From Phorcus lineatus (lineage: Eukaryota > Mollusca > Gastropoda > Trochida > Trochidae), in assembly GCA_921293015.1 (NCBI GenBank), contig OV121081.1, forward strand, positions 1,798,001 to 1,862,000: 64,000 bases of DNA, in the 5' to 3' direction. Of this stretch, positions 22,200 to 33,615 are shown in pieces. Numbering within the stretch: position 1 is the stretch's first letter; each line of letters opens with the position of its first letter. Position numbers and translations under genes: made by a program. The notes below the pieces were generated by a model. The model searched no databases and was not told the DNA's origin. It saw only the letters and a program-made list of their open reading frames with translations.

Positions 22200-24650
22200 T
22201 CAATTTTTGAAACACTTAAACAAACTGTTTTACATGCCATATTTGGAAGGCTCTAAAGAAATAATTCTTTTTCAAAACAAAAATCCATTATGTGATCCTT
22301 CATGTTCAATGTCATGTTAAAACTGATGAAGGTCAAGGTCTCCAGGGAGGCGACAGCTGACTCAAGGAGCGGTTTTATCCACCTGAAGGAAACATTTGAT
22401 AAGACATGGGCCGCTATTTGAAACAGCAATGGTAGATGATTCTAAAAATCAATTCGATCATGATTTTTAATTGAACTTTAAACTAAAGTTTTATTAAGAT
22501 ATGAAAAGATTAATTTATGAAATGCATCATTCCTTAAGTATTTCTGTATTTGTCATATCGAGGACACTAGTCTCAGATAAAATGGATTTTGACTTTGTAT
22601 CTTGATAAATCCATTGTAGTAAGTAAGTGAGTTGGTGTTTAACTTCTTTTGAACTATATTTTAGTAATTAAACAAGTGGATGACAAGCATCTAAAAGAGA
22701 GAGGACAGATCAGGGAGAGAGGATGAGGGAAAAGATAGAAAGGACGGAATACTGAGATATAAGCAGGTTTTCGAACGACTCAAATTTGGTCTTCTACCCG
22801 TTTACCTCTCGGGGTCTTTGAAGCATACAAACCACTACACCCCGTCAAGGTATTGGATCAAATGGTGGAAACTCAGTGCAGCCTTAACCAAAGTGTTATG
22901 AGATGATGGTTGTGGCACTCGTTTTTTCGTATTTCTAAATCATTAACGGTGAATTAAACATGTGAAAACCAGTTTTAAGTTGCCAAGCAAAGTTTTTTTT
23001 ACATACATGCTATTTTCAGCTGATCTGTTTACCAGAACACATGCCTAACAATGAAAATACATTTCTTGAGTGAGTGCTGATTCGTGGCCTACTTGTTGAC
23101 CCGAGCACAATGGTATGAATTATTCAGATGGAATCCCTGTCGCGTCTCTTCACTGGAATCAAATATACAGAGAATGTGTGGGTGTTCTCAACTCTTGAAG
23201 ACGTAGAAATTCATTCACAAGTTAGAGTGTGTTTTGAAACAAACTTTGAATTTGTTTTACGTCTAAGGTTATATTTCTATGTTCACGGTACTGTTTGAGT
23301 AATTGACAAGTATTGATGTATTTGACTAATTAAATGGGTAAAGGCTTCACCTGAATTACATTAAAATTAAATATTCCGTACTTTTGTGTATTTTGATTGG
23401 AATAAAGAATAAGTTAACGAAGTCACTTTTAGACTAACTTTCTCTTGATATAAATGTTTAATCAAAACATCGATTCCAAAAAATTAAAATGACGTAAACT
23501 TTGGAGGCAGGGAGAATAAACAGTAATAATTGGTTATCTCCAAAGTACCTTTGTTTCTGAAATTGTGAAGAATCATACATGAAAAGCTGAAATCTACCTA
23601 CATGTTTTTAAAAACATTTTGACAATATGTGTCATTGCATTTGGATTAGGAATAACAATCTCTCATAAACCTGTCAACCACTGATCAACTTTAGATTACA
23701 GGTTTTAATGATTTTCACTTTTCTAAATCAATTCTATATTTTAAATGAAGTTAGATGGATACGTAAAACATAAACACGAGGAAAACTTTAACATTGCATC
23801 GATCTTGAAAATGGGATGAAAAATTCAAATAAACAGACATTGATTCTCATAAAAAAATGTTTATGCTTCATCCTTGAAGTCATACTGTTTTGGTTTCCCC
23901 AGAACACAAATTTCGCTGCCAGTTAATATTTTAATCTTAAAACAGTGATTAAAATATAAAGACAGAATTTTTACCAAGGGATGTCAAACGAAAGAATCCC
24001 GACAAACAAATGGGGAAAAATTTTGTGAGGAGTTTATGGATAAGTTATCCTTTTTTCAATACGTCCAGTGTTCCGGTCGGATGCACACTACACATCGTAT
24101 ATCAACCTGAGAGGATGCTGATCTAACGCTTACCATCACTTCGACTACTTCATCATAATGTATAGGACTCATAAATCTATTCATCATGTAACTATTTTTT
24201 CTTCTTTAGATCCGCACGAATATATGTTTTTCTATCAGATATTCTTTGTTGAAGTCAGTAAATGAATTTTTAACGAATTGTTAATATCAGCTCTGCACAG
24301 CAGGTGTGCTTACCTTTCTTGAGGCTTCAGCTGAGAGCTTTTTGTGAAACTTTAGACAGTGCCCACGGATCATAGGTGATACTGCTTTCAGATGATGGAT
24401 GATGACATACCTTGATGGTAATGTTTTCCTTGTGTAGAGGTTTATCTGACAACCTCCACCAATGCACTAGACATTACATTTAATACATCTCACTCAACAT
24501 GTTCTTTGTGATTTGTCTTCATCTAGTGTCAGATGAAAAATGTATCTGTATATTTTTCATGATTAATGTGCTTTTCTCACAAGAGATGAATAACTGCATG
24601 AAAGACTAGTCAGTTTGTAAAAGATGCTGATGTATTTAAACTCACATTAA
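22200..24650 (+). repeat. Diverged segmental duplicate, copy 2 of 3
   Basis: Its first half matches 19,163-19,990. Its second half matches 28,256-29,840, for example GAAATTCATTCACA at 23,208 against GAAGTTCATTCACA at 28,360. The block around GCTGAGAGCTT, GATGTTTTCC-like sequence and ATCTGACA near 24,331-24,450 matches 29,671-29,800. The spacing to copy 3 is steady at about 5.2-5.3 kb. A SINE at about 22,625-22,862 interrupts the similarity to copy 1. No coding sequence is seen. Confidence 0.55.
22625..22862 (-). mobile_element. SINE family B copy
   Basis: In minus orientation it starts with a head resembling GGTGTAGTGGTTTGTATGC, continues through CTTCAAAGACCCCGAGAGGT and a pyrimidine-rich body, and ends with TTAAACACCAACTCAC. 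It aligns with the family B copies at 28,048, 30,052-30,694 and 38,127. The duplicated paralogue at 19,430-19,470 lacks it, so it inserted after, or was excluded from, the copy 1/copy 2 duplication. Confidence 0.75.
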
Positions 24651-25172
24651 AGACAGCTCATTCAGTCGATGTGAAGGATCTTGGTAACAACACTGACACT
24701 CTAGAGTGAATGTTGTTTTCCATTGAAATGGCATGAATAAAGATCCACAGAAGTTACAGTTGTGCACACCTAAAAACGCATAAAAGATTTATAAATAATA
24801 AATAAATACGGCACAATCCTACAGTCATATATAGAACTATAAAGAATTATTTATCAATACAGCATCCCATGGTTCTAAATACTAAATTCATGGTCATCTC
24901 CACATTGTAACGTTCTTGAAGGGGATCTGTTTTAGGGCCCAATCGATATGTTAAGTCATAAGAACTGGGAGTATTTATGAATAAAACATCTTTACAAAAC
25001 TAAGTTAAATGTATAATCCATAGAAAATGAAATTGTCAAGTTAATTTCATAATTGATATGTTGGCAAATATGATCTTGTTACTCTCTTTAAACGTAACGA
25101 AATTGAAATGCAAATTATCATCAAGGCTCTCTCTTAAACGTAAATGGGAAATGGAGAGTTGTTTAATAGTTG

Positions 25173-25230
25173 TTAAAGGGGCGTTATCACATTTTTTGAA
25201 AGATATTTCCTTAAAGCTTACTAATTAACA
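25173..25230 (+). mobile_element. Possible single end of a TTAA-type DNA transposon
   Basis: TTAA followed by AGGGGCGTTATCACATTTTT resembles Kolobok-type termini and the element at 63,010. No matching inverted right end was found nearby, so it may be a truncated relic. Confidence 0.3.
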
Positions 25231-25933
25231 TTGCGACAAAGTTTTCTGTGAACACCTTTTTATCATTTTAGTTAGGGAAATGGATTCATATCGATCATGG
25301 TACATTAAATGCTTTTTATAAGTAATAAACAATTGCAATTGGAATCACTTTATTCACCTACATTACCCTGTTTCATTAACAGAAAATAAACATCATTCTA
25401 GAAGCTAATTTACATTTCGTTTGTTTGAATGTATTCTGTCACTGCTTTTGGATTCCCAGTATTGTGAAATCTAAGTGCACAGAATAAAGGTTCGAAGGAA
25501 CAGTAATTCACTAAAAGTGAACTGCTTGTAATAATACCGTAATAATACAGTCATGGAATTGACATAAACGTACTCGGCTGGATGATTTAATGTCATTTAT
25601 CGTTCCTTTAGTGTCTTCATTCAATTAACATTCATTCAAGTCTAATATAAAATTCAGCTATCGCGGCGACCATTTGTTCTAATTTAATTGCATTGACATT
25701 ACACAAAGCCATTAGCATCAAGTGTCGTATGCTCGTTAACCGAAAAGGGTTATATTATTTACTTTTTCAGATTGGCGGGAATATGCAAGATAGATCGACA
25801 AACAATAAAGAAATGATTAATAAGAGTACTCATAAAGCGCACACCTCCATAAACAAGGATTATGCTCAATGCGCATACATACTTGCTAAATGTTAAATAA
25901 TATGTACACACACATATATACATATATACATAG

Positions 25934-26160
25934 CAATAGGTTGAATAATTGCGGTTGAAAAGGTGTGTTTTGAGCTGGGATTTGAATGCAGTTAGGGATA
26001 ATGCAGATTTCAGTTCATGAGGCAGTGAGTTCCAAAGAAAGGCAGCGTTGTATCTGAAGGAGCGGGCACCAAAGGACTGAAGTTTGTATCGGGAACCTAT
26101 AGTAGAAGCTGAGTGGAAGAACGTAGATATCGAGATGGAGCATACAGAGAGACAGTTTCC
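25934..26160 (-). pseudogene. Frameshifted C-terminus of a CR1/L2/Jockey-like LINE
   Basis: On the minus strand one frame reads LYAPSRYLRSSTQLLL followed by a stop. The neighbouring frame then continues GSRYKLQSFGARSFRYNAAF, then LWNSLPHELKSALSLTAF and KSQLKTHLF. This is the characteristic tail of CR1/L2/Rex-type reverse transcriptases: PSR.LRSS..LL, then G.R.F..A...WN.LP, then FK..LKTHLF. The switch of frame at about 26,098 shows a small indel. Only about 75 codons remain, with no catalytic domain, so it is an old dead fragment of a clade different from the L1/Tx1-like element at 10.4 kb. Confidence 0.85.
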
Positions 26161-26689
26161 ATTTTAGTTAGTTGATGTTGATCAATTTAAACGATATATA
26201 TGATTATATATAATTTTAGTTGGTTTCATCACTATTTAAGGCCCTGTTAATTAAAACAAGTGCTCATTTAATATTTTCAATCAATCTATTAATTTTAATG
26301 GACGTTTGCATTTTTTTATGCTCACATTAGAGCAAGCACGTTCTGCATACAAAATAAGTTGGTCAAAGTAACTTACTACAAGGTATGCATTGCACACGTC
26401 CATAACTTCTGGCTTAGCACGGTGCTACAAGGACAATCAAACACAGATTGCCGCTAGACAAACAATAAACCATCGTTATCCAGAGTCTTAAACAATATGC
26501 TGCAATCAAGACGTTCTAACAAAGTATCAATGCACTCATGGAAAAACTGCATATTTTATTTAAATCCCTCCTATCAAATTGAATTGTTTTGATTGATAAA
26601 ACAACCTGTTTTGATCAAGTTAACATCTGGAATCAACCTAATAGCGGTTGTGTATTGCATCTGTCAGAAAGTTGAAGTAAATAGCTGAA

Positions 26690-27345
26690 CAGTGGTGTAT
26701 GTCTTGGATTGGTGTGTGTCTGAGAGTGGTGTATATATGAGAGTGGTGTATGTCTGAGAGTGGTGTATGTCAGAGAGTGTTGTGGCTGAGAGTGGTGTGT
26801 GTCTGAGAGTGGTGTATGTCGGAGAGTGGTGTATATATGAGAGTGGTGTATGTCAGAGAGTGGTGTGTGTCTGAGAGTGGTGTGTGTCTGAGAGTTATGT
26901 ATGTCTGAGAGTGGTGTGTGTATGAGAGTGGTGTGTGTATAAGAGTTGTGTATGTCTGAGAGTGGTGTGTGTATGAGAGTTGTGTATGTCTGAGAGTGGT
27001 GTGTGTATGAGAGTGGTGTGTGTATGAGAGTTGTGTATGTCTGAGAGTGGTGTGTGTATGAGAGTTGTGTATGTCTGAGAGTGGTGTGTGTATGAGAGGT
27101 GTGTGTGTATGAGAGTGGTGTGGTGTATGTCTGAGAGTGGTGTATGTCTGAGAGTGGTGTGTGTCTGAGAGTGGTGTATGTCTGAGAGTGGTGTGTGTCT
27201 GAGAGTTGTGTATGTCTGAGAGTGGTGTATGTCTGAGAGTTATGTGTGTCTGAGAGTGGTGTATGTATGAGAGTTGTGTATGTCTGAGAGTGATGTGTGT
27301 CTGAGAGTGGTGTATGTCTGAGAGTGGCGTTTGTCTGAGAGAATT
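26690..27345. repeat. 17-bp minisatellite, about 38 units
   Basis: The unit is GAGAGTGGTGTATGTCT with variants (GTGTGTCT, GTGTGTAT, TTGTGTATGTCT, TATATAT). Around 26,950-27,090 two variants alternate, giving a 34-bp higher-order unit. The minus strand contains no stop in any frame, because 17 is not a multiple of three and the unit (AGACATACACCACTCTC) creates no stop in any phase. The 247- and 198-codon open frames here are therefore repeat artefacts with a 17-residue peptide period (HTPLSDTHHSQTYTTLR-like). Length polymorphism is likely. Confidence 0.95.
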
Positions 27346-28047
27346 TGTTATAATTAGTGATTGCATAAAACCCCATTAATTTAAGGTCTTTTTAGAGAAG
27401 TCTGATAACTTGCAGGGCTCTTCTTTTATGTTGCATTCGTCCTGTACATGAGTTACAAACTTTTTTTACAGTATAAATACTCGTAAATACTCGTTGTTGA
27501 TTGTCTGACGGTCATTGATTTTTCCTAAAGCAGATGAATAGGAGAGATGCTGTCTAATGATATGATGGCGTTACATAATGAAGCAATCGGTGTCCAGAAT
27601 CTATATTAAGTTCGATTTCTGCCTGACATATACATAGCTTGTTTCAGGTGTCTAGTCTTTATATGTGCTGCGTTTATTAATATTATTGAATACAGCAATC
27701 TGGAGATAACGTTTGTGCAATAAGGCGCAGTTATTTTATATTCATTTCTGTGATTTCCTTCAATAAGAATATCTGATATCTTATATCCCAAGCATCCATG
27801 TGTTCAGATTATTAACTAAAATGCATTGGTTGATAAATAGTAAATGTATAACGTTACAATTTAAGTCAATCTAAGTATCTAATCAAATGTTTTGATGGTT
27901 TGGAACTACCCCGGGCATACTTGACAACTATGTGACTGATACAGAGGATATGCTAACCTGTAAAATTGGAAGACAATGCTTTCTCTACGCGGTATTTAAC
28001 AGTCGCTACCTTACTTGAGAATCCACGACTTGACTCAATATACCTTC

Positions 28048-28175
28048 TTTGTGGTATGGTGGTTTGTGTGTTTCAGGGACTCAAGGGCTGTACTAGCCGG
28101 ATCCTACATGCTCCTGGTAGGGTCACCCAAGCTTGACAGGTCCAACAGGTAGAAGCCAGACGAAATTGTTATCTG
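28048..28175 (+). mobile_element. SINE family B, 5' fragment
   Basis: It runs from GTGGTATGGTGGTTTGTGTG through the CAGGGACTCAAGGGCT, GCTCCTGGTAGGGTCACCC and GGTAGAAGCCAGACGAAATT blocks, in the same order as the copy at 38,127. The 3' body and tail are absent, so it is truncated. Confidence 0.7.
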
Positions 28176-28249
28176 TATATTTATTTATAAGAATTGACTT
28201 CAAAATTTATTGAGTTAATGGAGGAACAAAATTAAACTGCTAATTCTGA

Positions 28250-29950
28250 TTTTGCCTGGACATAACGTGTGAATAATTCAGAAGGTATAGCGGGCAGGTC
28301 CCTTCCCTAGAATCGACCTCCAGGGTATTCTTATGTGTTGTCTACTCTGTAAACGTCGAAGTTCATTCACATCTACCAATAGCTTTTACACTAATTGGGA
28401 TATAGTTTCCCCGTCTGTGGCAGTTTCTGTCCTTGCGTGACGCCGTTTGAAAAACGCATAGTTCATCCTAATTGAACGTCTACGCCAGTGCATGATTCAA
28501 AGAAGAAGAGCGTCGTTTGTATTTTAGCTCTTGATGTTATTTATTGATATATATAGCTAAACCTTTCAGAATGAGGTTTTGGGAGTTGAATGTGTAATAT
28601 GATTATTTTCTAAATTACTTCTGGAAAATATTTTGCTTGTTTTAGTTTTACTTTGATGTTCATCTGAAAAATGATTTTCATACGCACGTAACATCAATAA
28701 TTTAAGCTTAATCAATATTTAAGAATTTGACTGTTTCAAAATTAAATAACAAAACATGGTGTTTGGAGCAAGGTCAATATTTGATCGACAGTTCATTATG
28801 CTTGAGATATATAATATTTAGAAGCTTCTCCTAAGATGTGCACTTCCAATTATCCGTTAAAAATATGAAGAAATCCTTAATTAACACATGCACATGGCGT
28901 GGGTGGGCGGGTTGTCTGTCCTGCGCCCACTGAGAGACTTGCATGCTGGGTAGAGAACACGGCCGGGTAGTGAGTCCTGAGAGACTTGCTTGCAGGGTTG
29001 AGAACACAGCCGGGTAGTGAGTCCTGAGAGACACCACATGCAATACGTGCGCGTGAGCTTTTATGACGCTTTAACCAGTTAAACAACATGAACTGGTGTT
29101 GATGTATAAAATATAAGATGTTCGATTACCCAGCGTAAGAGCTTAGACATAGTGATGTCCACTTTATCCCGTAGCCTGAATGACAATAACCGAATTTATG
29201 ATACAAAGGTCCTGGTTTAAGGTGAAATCTTATTGGTCTAAAGCTTTCACAATTGCCGTGCGCGTTACTTATATCAATTTCCCAGGTCCTAAGTTGATAG
29301 AAGGTATCTTCACACTATATCTGTCAAAAGACAACACATTTGATGATAGGAGGTTCATTGTCTATGTTGACATATGTGTTTGTTTGAATTATTCTTAGTA
29401 TTATTACTATTTCTAACAATCAAGAAGTAAATAAAGTCCTTTTTTTCTCCGATAATTTAGTATTAATCAATCTGTTTGAATGACATGGAAAGTATGTTTT
29501 CATCTAGGTTTGGAGTCTTAACTTTTTCCAATACAATATTGCTCACTCTATAAAAGCATCAAAATCAGACTTGTTCAAAACATCTCTAGCTTCTGTTAGT
29601 AAAGGAAGATATGTTGTTTTATAAATCGTTGTGTCTTTAACTACACTGCCGAAGAACCTTTCTCCCAAAGAAAGCTGAGAGCTTCTACAGAGACCAGAAA
29701 CAGATACTCCAATCAATGGGTGGAGTTGCCTTGATGGATGGGACTATGCTATGGATACTTCGTTGATCTTGATGTTTTCCGTGAGTTGTGATTTGATCTG
29801 ACAGCCTCTATTTTCCTGAGACATGATATTCAATATTCGCACCAACTCGTTACTGATACCGTCTGCATCCAAAGTGTTTCTGTTGATGTATTGTCGTGAG
29901 GATATCATAAATTATCTTATAAATGCATATTCAACTGCTAGATAGCATTG
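28250..29950 (+). repeat. Diverged segmental duplicate, copy 3 of 3
   Basis: Ordered blocks match 23,119-24,500, including AATAATTCAGA, CGAAGTTCATTCACA, GCTGAGAGCTTC (29,671) and TTGATGTTTTCCGTGAG (29,771). The similarity is patchy, suggesting an old event. It contains the 47-bp tandem repeat at 28,932. Confidence 0.45.
28932..29033. repeat. 47-bp tandem repeat, 2.2 units
   Basis: Units at 28,932-28,978 and 28,979-29,025, plus a stub to 29,033, begin GAGAGACTTGC and end GTGAGTCCT. They differ by only a few bases and are clearly more GC-rich than the flanks. The two overlapping 70-codon minus-strand frames over it are by-products. Confidence 0.9.
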
Positions 29951-30051
29951 TGATGTATTCCAAACGTCCATGAAGATAGTAAACTTTACACTGTTTAGAG
30001 CGGCCAATCCGTTTCAACTTAGTGTAAAGACCATTAGAAAGCTTTGATGCA

Positions 30052-30694
30052 AGGTGAGTGAGTTCGGTTTAACGTGTTTTGAACAGTATTTAAGGTGAGG
30101 TGAGGTGAGGTGAGTTGGTGTTTAGCGCCGCTTTCAAGATTATTTCACTTATATCGCGGCTGCTAGTATTATTGCAGGGAGAAAGCTCGCAACACTATTG
30201 TGGCTATGCATTGCGGTGAAACCTGCGAGCATCGGCTGGAACTAGCGAACCATGGATGGTACTGCGCTGGATTTCAGTGTAGCATTGCACCCAAACCTGA
30301 CTGCGTGTAGAACAGTTCTCTATTGCAGACAAAGTTGCCGAGCCCCTGGCGGGATTCGAACCACGGACCTCCTGATCCGAAGCCGAACGCGCTAACCACT
30401 GCGCTATCCCGCCCCCAGTATTTAAGGTATTTAACACGTAGATGACAAAGCATGCAAATAGAGTGGACAGTTCAGGGGAAAGGGATCGAACGGATGAGAG
30501 TAAAGACTTAAAGAAAGGCATAGTATGAGATAGACAGCAGATTTTATTACGACTCAAATTTGGACTGGCTCATACCCGTCGACCTGTCCAGCTTTGCCGC
30601 CCCTACCAGGATCATTAAAGCTCCGGCTGGCATAGCTCTGGGCGTCTCTGAAGCACGCGCACCACTTCACCACGAAATGATATTGAGTCCAGCA
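30052..30694 (-). mobile_element. SINE family B, full length, split by a SINE A insertion
   Basis: The two halves (30,052-30,096 and 30,416-30,694) join into one family B element in minus orientation. The head GGTGAAGTGGTGCGCGTGC is near 30,660, the middle has the CTTTCTT and CCTGAACTGTCCACTCTATT blocks, and the tail has AACACGTTAAACCGAACTCA near 30,058-30,080. The break is the SINE A insertion at 30,097-30,415. Confidence 0.85.
30084..30428 (-). mobile_element. SINE family A, full length, with 13-bp target duplication
   Basis: CAGTATTTAAGGT at 30,084-30,096 and 30,416-30,428 flanks a 319-bp element on the minus strand. The head is tRNA-like: GGGGCGGGATAGCGCAGTGG with A box TAGCGCAGTGG and B box GGTTCGAATCC. 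A body of about 200 bp includes CTTTCTCCCTGCAATAATAC. The 3' domain contains CGCGATATAAG and GCGGCGCTAAACACCAACTC, followed by tandem CACCT units. Transcription by RNA polymerase III from the internal boxes is expected for the class. Mobility must have come from a LINE in trans. It is younger than the family B element it interrupts. Confidence 0.92.
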
Positions 30695-31474
30695 GTTGTC
30701 TATGCATGGTAAAATTCACTGCAAGAAGGACCACGAATTTGGTGTATATTAGAATGTGATTTATTTTGACCAAAACACTGATTAATATCAAATTGAAATT
30801 TACCATTTATGGTATTGGAAGGAATTACTTAAACATACCTACTAAATGAATGATAATGAGTTTTTGCGTGTGTGGGACGTTTTGGTGTGGATACTTACAC
30901 CGTTATCAAGCTAATGGTACTGGACATTATTTGTTGTTGATGTATATACATGAACAGAGAGTAAGTTATACAATTGAATGGGTTGAAGATTTGAAGTACA
31001 TAGGTAATTAGTTTTTACAATGGAATAGGCTGTATAATGTACATGATGATTGGACTGTTGTATTTGCATTGGGTACGCGATATTGTCAAAGTGAGACAGT
31101 TATACAAAATAGAATTTGATTGAATTGTTGATTTGGAGCATTTTGATGTATTGCCAGTGTATTTTGTGATCAAGAATGGCCTCGATATAGTAGGAAATGA
31201 CTTAAGAGTCTCTCTCTAGGACTGATGATTCATTGTCCTCGATTCTACAGTGCTGTGTACGAGGACTTTCACCGATTTGGGACTCTCCACATTGACAGGG
31301 CATGTAGTAAAGGATGCCAGATCGGTCTTCCTTGGTATTTGTTTGGGGTTTGCCGGTTGTTCCTAAATGATTTTGGATGGGTCACTTCACTTAGTTAAAC
31401 CCATCAGTTACGACTTAGTAGACCAAAGTCTCCCGAGAAGAAGCCTTTGACACCATCAGAAGTATACTAAAAGA

Positions 31475-31511
31475 GATATCGATGGTTTAGAGGCAAAACG
31501 AGATATCTCCA
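31475..31511 (+). repeat. 37-bp perfect inverted repeat, left arm
   Basis: It begins GATATCGATGGTTTAGAGGC and ends AACGAGATATCTCCA. Its exact reverse complement is at 34,840-34,876, 3.3 kb away. The arm contains the AGATATCT palindromic core. Confidence 0.9.
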
Positions 31512-31800
31512 GATTTCATGTTTTTGAGAAATCAAGGATTAAAGTTTACAGAGCTATGATAAATCAACCCAAATACACTGTTAATTATTTCATTAATTAG
31601 TAAAACAAAGATATCTTGTTTTGCTTCCATCGCTTTTCGGTGGCAAAAAGAGATATCTCAAGATAGATCGTGTAACAACCACCTTTTTATTGGTGGCAAA
31701 ACAAGATATCTCAGAGTTGTACTTTTTTGCCTCCATACTCATTTAGCTACCGAGTGGTATATCTAAGTTAAAAAACAAGATATATCAAGATGTTCTCTAT
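31490..31800. repeat. Cluster of GGCAAAACAAGATATCTC-type motifs
   Basis: Copies of a motif near GAGGCAAAACGAGATATCTC occur at about 31,490, 31,651 (GGTGGCAAAAAGAGATATCT) and 31,693 (GGTGGCAAAACAAGATATCT). An inverted one lies at 31,606-31,628, and a weaker one at about 31,775. Spacing is irregular (about 40-120 bp). More copies, in both orientations, lie at about 34,576 and 34,840. The nature is unknown. Confidence 0.7.
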
Positions 31801-33099
31801 TTTCGCATTGTAAATGTGGAAATCTAATTTTAAAAAGGTACATCTAGGTCTAATGAGAATTGAAAATTAACTTACATTGAATCAAATCAATTCAAATGTC
31901 AAGAATCACATACTCAATATCAAAACCTAGCATAGCTGAGCCACTTTGGTTTATTTTACAATATCTGTTTGGTGTCAGGCCATACGTCTGAGGTTGACTA
32001 TTACTGTATTACTCATGGTAAAATTTTGGTATAACAAATGGTATACATAATGTTAACAATGTCTTTTGCTGGAAATCATGGTTTATCTTGATTAAACAGC
32101 TCACGTTTTGAGGACCCACAGAACAGTTTAAATTTTAAGCTTTATCTTCTTAAGATACCCGAAGTAATTGTACGCACTATATTCAGTGCATGAAGTATTT
32201 GAAGGTGACCGTTTGGGTCTATATCTGATAAGCCGGTTTCATCAAATATAATATTTATATCACAGGATTGTCATCTGACATAGAACTCTCAGATTATACA
32301 GCTTGAATAGATGAATTTCGTTTGTTTGGTTTGGGAGTAATATTCACCTGATGATGGTCTTTATAAAATTCAATTTCATACATAAATTGTTCCTTCTTAC
32401 CCAATTTTATCATCCACATTTTGTGACTGCAATTCAAACTACCTTCATGTTAATATACTTCTCATTATATTTTAGACTTTCTTAAAGCAATGTAGATATC
32501 CAGCCATTCAATCTTGTTTCAGCATTTTCTACAATCAAGTTCAGCGTTCCTCCGATGTCTTCTTCAGTCGTCGATTTCTTATTTTCGGTTAACGATTTTC
32601 ATATCTAATAAGATTTAAACATGTGTTATTCAGGAAAGAAAGAGATGAGGCACACGTTGTTAAAATTAGGCAATCGTTTTCTTAGTTTTTACTAAATGAA
32701 AGATACCTAACAACATGATGTAACATTGAAAGTTATAATATAACATAATAGAATCATACAGAAATGTTAGCAGATATGTGACATATTGGGAGTCTACCAT
32801 TTTTCACGTCTCTCTCCAGACAATCGTACTTTATCTCATTTACATGGTATCTTAGCACGAGTATGATGAATATTTACCTCCCTATACCTGAAGAAAAATA
32901 TTAGCCATTCTGTTGATTGTAAATTTTACTTCTCTAATGGGAAATTATTCGATAACAATGTGGTTGAAGGGAAAGAAAACATACGTGAGTGTTTCTATAT
33001 GAGGGAATTGAAAAATTATCTTATTCCTTAGATCATAAAGTGTTGAATTTTCTTATTTTTCAACATTTTGCAAACTTAAACACCGTTTTGATAAGACGA

Positions 33100-33615
33100 C
33101 ATTGTTTATATCCAGCCTTTGAATTTTATGTGCGACTTCAGGTGGATACAATCCAGTGTTTCTGAATGACATTGTATATACAGCTTTTGAAAGTTATTTT
33201 TAATATTCTGCACAATACAATCCAATGTTTCTTTGACCACATTTTCAGTTTCCGGCAATCTTCTTTTGTTTTGTTTTTTGCACATTTCAATCCAATGTTT
33301 ATTAGAAAGACTCGGTACTTATCTGTAAGATACTGTTTTCAATTTTCAAAAGTCTGCACTTTCGATCCAGTATTTATTAAATAACTGACTGTTTAACATT
33401 ACTTTTAACATTTTGCAGGATAATAATCCAGTGTTTCTCAGAAGAAAACATCTTTAACATCTGACTCTTAAATATATTATTTTGATATTTATGCACATAA
33501 CAATTTCATTGTTTCTTCAAACATCATCTGCATGATATTATTAATACATTTGTAATTGAAAAACATGCTTTTCTCTATATTCTGCAAGAGACAATACAGT
33601 GATTGACAACATGAT
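33100..33615 (+). repeat. Degenerate tandem array, unit about 70 bp
   Basis: A motif resembling CTGCACAATACAATCCAGTG followed by TTTCT recurs with its ATCCAGTG/ATCCAATG core at 33,151, 33,220, 33,290, 33,365 and 33,426. Weaker copies lie near 33,502 and 33,593. Intervals are 61-90 bp. Divergence between units is high, so the array is old. Confidence 0.7.

Noticed and set aside
26633..27376. 247- and 198-codon Thr/His/Ser-rich proteins
   Set aside because: They are produced by the 17-bp minisatellite, which lacks stops in all minus-strand frames. No signal, domain or gene context supports coding.
30330..30415. tRNA gene (A and B boxes present)
   Set aside because: It is the head of a repeated 319-bp SINE with target duplication. 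No proper acceptor stem closes a tRNA, and the same head recurs at 36,830, 41,994 and 60,428.
30204..30557. 117-codon minus-strand open frame
   Set aside because: It runs through the SINE A/SINE B junction and reads SINE sequence (IAQWLARSASDQEVRGSNPA-type translation of the tRNA-like head).
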